DNA of 64,000 nucleotides from a virus: positions 55,996 to 119,995 of IMG/VR virus record IMGVR_UViG_3300001533_003144; one strand, written 5' to 3'. The notes below the pieces were generated by a model. The model did not search any database, had not been told where the DNA came from, and was given only the letters and a program-made list of their open reading frames with translations. Both the position numbers and the translations under genes were made by a program. Within the stretch, counting starts at the first letter, position 1, and every line of letters starts with the position of its first letter. Positions 60,111 to 64,000 of this stretch are shown here, one piece after another.

Positions 60111-60199
60111 AAAGGTGTAAATGAAATTAGCGAGTTTGTCTAATGTTGAGAAAATGTTGATAAGTTTTTGATAAATTGTTGAAAACCAGTGTTGAATGC

Positions 60200-60211
60200 T
60201 TCCGTATTATA
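60200..60211 (+). promoter_or_regulatory. Class 2 phage promoter motif TTCCGTATTATA, first of a pair
   Basis: An exact 12-mer in the 208-base gap after the giant fibre. No start codon with a good ribosome site lies directly behind it; the next gene is at 60319. Confidence 0.55.
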
Positions 60212-60270
60212 CTAGTACCGTCACTCCATTACTATGAAGGAATATAGAAAAATTACAAAGTTAAAACTCG

Positions 60271-60282
60271 TTCCGTATTATA
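60271..60282 (+). promoter_or_regulatory. Class 2 phage promoter motif TTCCGTATTATA, second of a pair
   Basis: A second exact copy 71 bases after the first, ending 36 bases before the ATG at 60319. The gap otherwise shows no gene or terminator. Confidence 0.65.
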
Positions 60283-60318
60283 TAGGGTGAACAGAGTTTA
60301 TTGCTTTTGGAGGTAGTT

Positions 60319-61050
60319 ATGTCGGGATGTCAGGTAATTTTTAATTGTTTTAGTAATCCTGAAGCTTGTGGGTATTCTGGTGAGTGTCCTCATTTTAAGA
60401 ATGGTTATTGTAATTCCGATGAGAAGAAAATCAGTGCTATACTTAACCAAATGCGTGTTCTAAAGAAACCTCCTTTACAGGTGGGTGAGGTGTCTGACGG
60501 GTATCATACCTTTAATGAGTTGTATAGACACCGGTATGCTTTGTTTGGAGCGTTGTGCCGGAAATATAGTTTACTATCTTGGAAGAGCAAGAAACAGTCA
60601 GATGGTGGTTCTATCCAGGGCTATTTTCTTGCCGGGATAGATCTTCCGGTTGGTCAGGTCTCTTATCATATTCCTTTGGCGTACTGGAAAGAGTTCCCTG
60701 CTGAAGAGGTTGCTGTTCCTCCTGATTTTGATGGTCATACTTCGGAAGATGTTGTTGACCGGTTGTTGTCTTTATGGGAAGAACCTGAGACAGTTTTATT
60801 TATGGATACCATAAAATTTTTTGGGAAAGAACCCCAGATCAGGAAAGCTATAGAAGAGTTGGCTGAACTTATCCGGGCGTTAGCTGCGGTAAATGATAAT
60901 GCCTGTATAGATGAAGAGATGGCTGATGTCTATATTATGTTGTCGCAACTGTTGCTGATCTTTGGTAATAAATCTAAGGTAGGGGATTATATTAAAAAGA
61001 AGAAGAAACGGTTATATGATCGTATTACTGGTAAACATAACTCTTTTTAG
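60319..61050 (+). CDS. MazG-like pyrophosphohydrolase fused to a WDGH-like domain, 243 aa
   Basis: The ATG at 60319 has GGAGG upstream. A Cys-rich N-terminus (CFSNPEACGYSGECPHFKNG, then YC) is followed by a domain with GGSIQGYFLAGIDLPVGQVS, YHIPLAYWKEF and FDGHTSEDVVDRLLSLW, matching the WDGH-type domain common in phages. The C-terminal 70 residues show the MazG-like helical pattern EELAEL ... EEMADVYIML, with E-x2-E and E-x2-D metal ligands. It may hydrolyse NTPs or alarmones. It is the first gene behind paired class 2 motifs. Confidence 0.6.
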   Translation: MSGCQVIFNCFSNPEACGYSGECPHFKNGYCNSDEKKISAILNQMRVLKKPPLQVGEVSDGYHTFNELYRHRYALFGALCRKYSLLSWKSKKQSDGGSIQGYFLAGIDLPVGQVSYHIPLAYWKEFPAEEVAVPPDFDGHTSEDVVDRLLSLWEEPETVLFMDTIKFFGKEPQIRKAIEELAELIRALAAVNDNACIDEEMADVYIMLSQLLLIFGNKSKVGDYIKKKKKRLYDRITGKHNSF

Positions 61051-61060
61051 GGGGGTATCC

Positions 61061-61453
61061 ATGAGTCTTATTTTAATTCTTTTAATGGTTTATTGGTTTG
61101 GTGTTTTTGTGCATTTTTTCTTTATGAAGATTGAAGTGGTGGGGGGTAGCTTTTTGTTATCTCTCCTTTTGAAAATAGGCCTATCTTTTTCTTGGCCTTT
61201 TGTTATGGCTTATGTCCTGATACGGTATATTTTCTTGGATACTTCTTATATTTATATCCACTCCAGGTCAGAATCTAAAGAGAATCAACCCATACAAAGC
61301 CTTAATCAGGTGGATATGGGTAAATATGAGTTAAACCTGCATCTACTCTCTGATGAAGATCTTCTTATAGAGATAGAAGATAAGGAGAGTTCTGATAGTT
61401 TGGAGGTAAAGGTTCATAAAGATTTGAAAGGAATAACAAAAAAATTAAGGTAA
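61061..61453 (+). CDS. Membrane protein, 130 aa
   Basis: The ATG at 61061 has GGGGGG upstream. Two hydrophobic segments (LILILLMVYWFGVFVHFFF; FLLSLLLKIGLSFSWPFVMA) are followed by a charged C-terminal tail of about 65 residues. No family recognised. Confidence 0.5.
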   Translation: MSLILILLMVYWFGVFVHFFFMKIEVVGGSFLLSLLLKIGLSFSWPFVMAYVLIRYIFLDTSYIYIHSRSESKENQPIQSLNQVDMGKYELNLHLLSDEDLLIEIEDKESSDSLEVKVHKDLKGITKKLR

Positions 61454-61472
61454 AGTGGGGGGTTTTTTAGGT

Positions 61473-61772
61473 ATGATAAAAGTTATTCTTATTGGCTATA
61501 AGAAACATAATCAGGTTTGCAGAATGCCTGTTGACGAGGTTAAGGCTGCTGTGAGTTTTGTTGATTCTGATATTATGGAGATATGTTCTAATCATCCTGA
61601 TTTTGTATCAACTGCTTATTACCTGTGTGATAAGAAAGGAATTAAGTGTGTTTTAAAGTATAAGGGTAAAAGGTTATCCGGGCTTGATGAGGCTTTTGGT
61701 ATCTTTAATGAGTGTTATGCTGTAATGGATAAGATTTGTGAAGGTAGTGCTGAATTTGAAGAACCTATCTAA
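61473..61772 (+). CDS. Hypothetical protein, 99 aa
   Basis: The ATG at 61473 (MIKVILIGYKKHNQVC) is preferred; an in-frame GTG at 61455 preceded by AAGG is an alternative. Strand-helix beginning, acidic end. No family recognised. Confidence 0.45.
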   Translation: MIKVILIGYKKHNQVCRMPVDEVKAAVSFVDSDIMEICSNHPDFVSTAYYLCDKKGIKCVLKYKGKRLSGLDEAFGIFNECYAVMDKICEGSAEFEEPI

Positions 61773-61785
61773 AGGGGTAGATGCT

Positions 61786-62274
61786 ATGGTTGAAAAAAAA
61801 GCCCTTTTATCTCATTGTGGTAAGTATCGTTATACCTTATCCCGAATATGGGATACAGAAAAACCTTGTGTAATGTTTCTTATGCTGAGCCCTTCTACGG
61901 CTGATGCTTTCTCGGATGATCCTACAATCCGGAGATGTATAGGGTTCGCTAAGTCTTGGGGTTTTGGTGGGCTTTTTGTGTGTAATCTTTTTGCTTATAG
62001 GTCAACCAATCCTAAAGAGTTGTTGGTGGTGGAAGATCCAATTGGCCCAGACAACTTAACAGAAATAAGAAGGGCTGCTGACCATTCCGCTGTTGTAGTA
62101 TGTGCTTGGGGTAACGGTGGTATCGTTGACAAGTTGTTTAGTAGGTTTCCTGAATATAAGCCTTTAAAGGGTCTCGATTTACAGTTGTCTTGTTTAGGTT
62201 TATCTAAAGGAGGGCATCCTAAACATCCTTTATATTTAAAAAAAGATACGGAAAGAAAATACTACTCTTTTTAG
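61786..62274 (+). CDS. DUF1643 family protein, 162 aa
   Basis: The whole protein follows DUF1643: LSRIWDTEKPCVMFLMLSPS then TADAFSDDPTIRRCIGFAKS, WGFGGLFVCNLFAYRSTNP, DPIGPDN, VVCAWGNGG, and GGHPKHPLYL near the end. The family is widespread in bacteria and phages; its biochemical role is not established. The ATG at 61786 follows GGGG; upstream in-frame starts overlap the previous gene. Confidence 0.8.
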   Translation: MVEKKALLSHCGKYRYTLSRIWDTEKPCVMFLMLSPSTADAFSDDPTIRRCIGFAKSWGFGGLFVCNLFAYRSTNPKELLVVEDPIGPDNLTEIRRAADHSAVVVCAWGNGGIVDKLFSRFPEYKPLKGLDLQLSCLGLSKGGHPKHPLYLKKDTERKYYSF

Positions 62275-62285
62275 GGAGGAATAAA

Positions 62286-62369
62286 ATGACTTGGTTAAAA
62301 TTTGTTAATATGTTCTTTTTTCAATGGTTTCTTAGGTTCGCAAGGGGTCACCCTTTTAAAGTGAGGTAA
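62286..62369 (+). CDS. Very small membrane peptide, 27 aa
   Basis: The ATG at 62286 has a strong GGAGG eight bases upstream. The frame MTWLKFVNMFFFQWFLRFARG ends at TAA 62367, three bases before the next ATG. Hydrophobic and aromatic with a basic end. The good ribosome site supports translation. Confidence 0.45.
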   Translation: MTWLKFVNMFFFQWFLRFARGHPFKVR

Positions 62370-62371
62370 GT

Positions 62372-62575
62372 ATGTCTGAAAAAACTATTAAGTCTGTTGT
62401 TGATCAGTTAATGGAAGATAAAGAGATCTCCGAAAAGGAGAAGAAGATGTTCTTAAATATTTGGATAAAGTTAGTGTCTGATAACATTTATAATAAAAAG
62501 ATGAGTATAGAAGAGTTAAAGGAACATAGAGAAGGTTTGGAGTATATGGATAGGTGTTTAGAGCTTCTATCATAG
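62372..62575 (+). CDS. Hypothetical charged helical protein, 67 aa
   Basis: The ATG follows GAGG by five bases. Almost wholly helical (KSVVDQLMEDKEISEKEKKM). No family recognised. Confidence 0.5.
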   Translation: MSEKTIKSVVDQLMEDKEISEKEKKMFLNIWIKLVSDNIYNKKMSIEELKEHREGLEYMDRCLELLS

Positions 62576-62586
62576 GGGGTTTTGTT

Positions 62587-62760
62587 GTGTTTAAATTAGT
62601 TAAAGACTTTATTACTTTTTTGTTAGGGCTTCAACCTTTAGAGTGGTGTTCTGTTTATAGGTTATCTTCTATCTTCTTTACCTGCGATCTAAATAAGTGT
62701 CCTGATATAACTTTAAAGGACATAGATAGATCCTACCTTTGGAGATTTACCTTTACCTGA
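62587..62760 (+). CDS. Small protein, possibly the 5' part of a frameshifted gene
   Basis: A GTG start at 62587 follows GGGGG. It encodes MFKLVKDFITFLLGLQPLEW and then Cys-containing sequence to a stop at 62758. From 62726 on, the +1 frame is open and runs into the next gene, which has no ribosome site of its own. The two may be one gene read with a +1 shift, or a broken gene. Confidence 0.4.
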   Translation: MFKLVKDFITFLLGLQPLEWCSVYRLSSIFFTCDLNKCPDITLKDIDRSYLWRFTFT

Positions 62761-62785
62761 AGAGTTTTCTTTCCATATAAGTGCT

Positions 62786-63232
62786 ATGGGGTGTTCTATA
62801 AATAGGACAGAATATAACTGTGCCTTATCCCAACCTGTTACAATTTTACCTGGTTTTCGTACGGGGGTGTCCTGTAAGGTTTTTAAAGTTGTAAATAATA
62901 AAGAGGTGTTATTTCGTACCTCTATTACTGGCAGGGACCGTATGAAACGATCATTAGGCTTTGTTCATTTTGGTAACAGAAAAACCGCAAAAAAGTGGTT
63001 AAAGGCTAACGGAGGCTTCTCTGTTCCAGAAAATCCCCTTACTCTTAACAGCTTTATAGAGGTATCTTCTACAAAATATATATCTCTTAGAAAGATCCCT
63101 CATTTACTTTTTGACGGTTATACTTCGGACATAGACAAAAGAATTTACCTTCATGGAGGGCATTACAGTCCGGATATTGATGTATCTGAAGCGGTAGGAA
63201 GAGCCGAAAAGAGGGGTGAGGTTGAGCCATGA
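62786..63232 (+). CDS. Hypothetical protein, 148 aa, start uncertain
   Basis: The ATG at 62786 has no Shine-Dalgarno sequence. The frame is open back to 62726 and reads as sensible protein there (FGDLPLPEEFSFHISAMG). It is basic, with GRDRMKRSLGFVHFGNRKTA and KKWLKANGGFS suggesting nucleic-acid contact. No family recognised. The stop overlaps the next start. Confidence 0.45.
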   Translation: MGCSINRTEYNCALSQPVTILPGFRTGVSCKVFKVVNNKEVLFRTSITGRDRMKRSLGFVHFGNRKTAKKWLKANGGFSVPENPLTLNSFIEVSSTKYISLRKIPHLLFDGYTSDIDKRIYLHGGHYSPDIDVSEAVGRAEKRGEVEP

Positions 63233-63420
63233 AAGTTAAAAACTTAATAAAAAAGCTTTTCATTAAATTTGCTTCAGAAGAGCTTCCTGGCTGTGATTTT
63301 GAGATAGGTACTGGTGGAGATCCTAAAAGGTGTGTGGTTAGGTGGTTACAGGAGAATGATCGTTATATTGACCGGTGTATAAAAGAGTTAAGGAATAAAA
63401 ATGAAAATAGAAACCCTTGA
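63229..63420 (+). CDS. Hypothetical basic protein, 63 aa
   Basis: It overlaps the previous stop (ATGA). Basic N-terminal helix (MKVKNLIKKLFIKFASEELP), then a Cys pair region (CDFEIGTGGDPKRC). Overlaps the next gene by 20 bases. No family recognised. Confidence 0.45.
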   Translation: MKVKNLIKKLFIKFASEELPGCDFEIGTGGDPKRCVVRWLQENDRYIDRCIKELRNKNENRNP

Positions 63421-63907
63421 ACTTGAGATAGCTGTAGCTTCTTATTTCAATACAAGAAAGAATGTTATTGTTCCAAATGTTTCTTGGGGATTTCAGTTGA
63501 ATTATGAGGCTGATTTAATGGTACTCACTCAACGGGATTATCTTTGTGAAGTAGAGTTAAAGGTAACTAAGTCTGACATGAAAGCTGAAAAGAAGAAAAG
63601 GAAAGCTCATACCTGTATCTATGTTAAATATATGTATTATGCTTTTCCGGAGGAACTTCTTGATACAGCTTTAGATGTATGTCCGGAAGATGCAGGGCTG
63701 CTTCTTGCTTCTGTTACTCCTCGTGGTAATGTGAAGATCTTTCTTCATAGGAAACCTGTTGCTCGTCCTTTTAAAAAAGTTCCTATTGAAAAGCAGTTTC
63801 AGTTAGCCCGTTTAGGTGCTATGAGAATCTGGAATATTAAGAATGTGCTTTACTCTATGCAGCCAAAACAGTTAAAGTTTAATTTTGATGATGAGTGTTT
63901 ATTATAG
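63401..63907 (+). CDS. MmcB-like / PD-(D/E)xK nuclease-fold protein, 168 aa
   Basis: Residues 34-60 hold YEADLMVL ... LCEVELKVTKSDMKAEKKK. D38 and E50-x-E52-x-K54 give the D-x(n)-E-x-K metal-site pattern of restriction-like folds. A strand YYAFPEELLD and the block PEDAGLLLASVTPRGNVKIF follow as in MmcB-type DNA-repair proteins. Probably acts on DNA; whether it cuts is unknown. The start overlaps the previous gene. Confidence 0.6.
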   Translation: MKIETLELEIAVASYFNTRKNVIVPNVSWGFQLNYEADLMVLTQRDYLCEVELKVTKSDMKAEKKKRKAHTCIYVKYMYYAFPEELLDTALDVCPEDAGLLLASVTPRGNVKIFLHRKPVARPFKKVPIEKQFQLARLGAMRIWNIKNVLYSMQPKQLKFNFDDECLL

Positions 63908-63924
63908 ATTAAGGGGGTATTAAG

Positions 63925-64000
63925 GTGGATTTATTGATCAGAGTGACTTCTTGGTTGGATGCTATAACGCAGGGTAATCAGATATTAGCTGGTGCCGTTT
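63925..64000 (+). CDS. Unidentified gene, 3'-truncated by the window edge
   Basis: A GTG at 63925 follows AAGGGGG and opens MDLLIRVTSWLDAITQGNQI to the window end. The short N-terminus resembles the start of membrane-anchored phage ATPases with QGN-x-I-x-A-G-A, but 25 residues are too few to assign. Confidence 0.35.
   Translation, partial: MDLLIRVTSWLDAITQGNQILAGAV

Overview
The window is 64 kb of an AT-rich, T-rich genome in which every gene I can support lies on the + strand, tightly packed and often overlapping by 1-20 bases. A contractile-tail sheath, tail tube, frameshifted tail chaperone pair, tape measure and gpJ-like baseplate protein show a myovirus with a large genome. A spanin pair, a lytic transglycosylase and a lipoprotein point to a Gram-negative host; I cannot name the host taxon. 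Terminase, portal and capsid genes are not in the window.

Layout. 1-2.8 kb: end of a repeat-rich tail fibre and two small genes, with different codon use from the rest. 2.8-4.3 kb: lipoprotein, KTSC protein, membrane protein. 4.4-8.3 kb: early replication operon (primase zinc finger, sigma-like protein, putative helicase loader, DnaB-like helicase, tiny ORFs). 8.35-8.85 kb: the only long gene-free stretch, which looks like a structured RNA or leader in front of an ankyrin-repeat gene. 9.7-13 kb: hypothetical genes and a zinc aminopeptidase-like enzyme. 13-46.4 kb: the late block (spanins, connector-like proteins, sheath, two large acidic proteins, tube, chaperones, tape measure, baseplate hub/spike/wedge, kelch protein, three tandem paralogues, fibre proteins and a 993-residue multidomain protein with a possible ADP-ribosyltransferase-like domain). 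46.5-54.2 kb: second early operon with a DnaN-like sliding clamp and many small unknown genes. 54.2-60.1 kb: tRNA-like element, transglycosylase and a 1554-residue fibre. 60.1-64 kb: small genes including a MazG-like fusion, a DUF1643 protein and a MmcB-like nuclease-fold protein.

Regulation is the most striking feature. Three promoter classes can be read directly. (1) Three sigma70-type promoters carry an identical palindrome GAAATT-N3-AATTTC two bases upstream of TTGACA; they drive the replication operon, the structured RNA/ankyrin unit and the clamp operon. (2) The exact 12-mer TTCCGTATTATA occurs at least seven times, mostly 25-40 bases ahead of a start codon and with no shared -35 element. 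One copy lies inside the 993-residue gene, just before an internal ribosome binding site and ATG. (3) TTATA(T/G)AATA precedes seven structural or lysis transcription units. A sigma-region-2-like protein in the early operon is a candidate for reading class 2 or 3. These motif assignments come from eye inspection and have no transcript data behind them.
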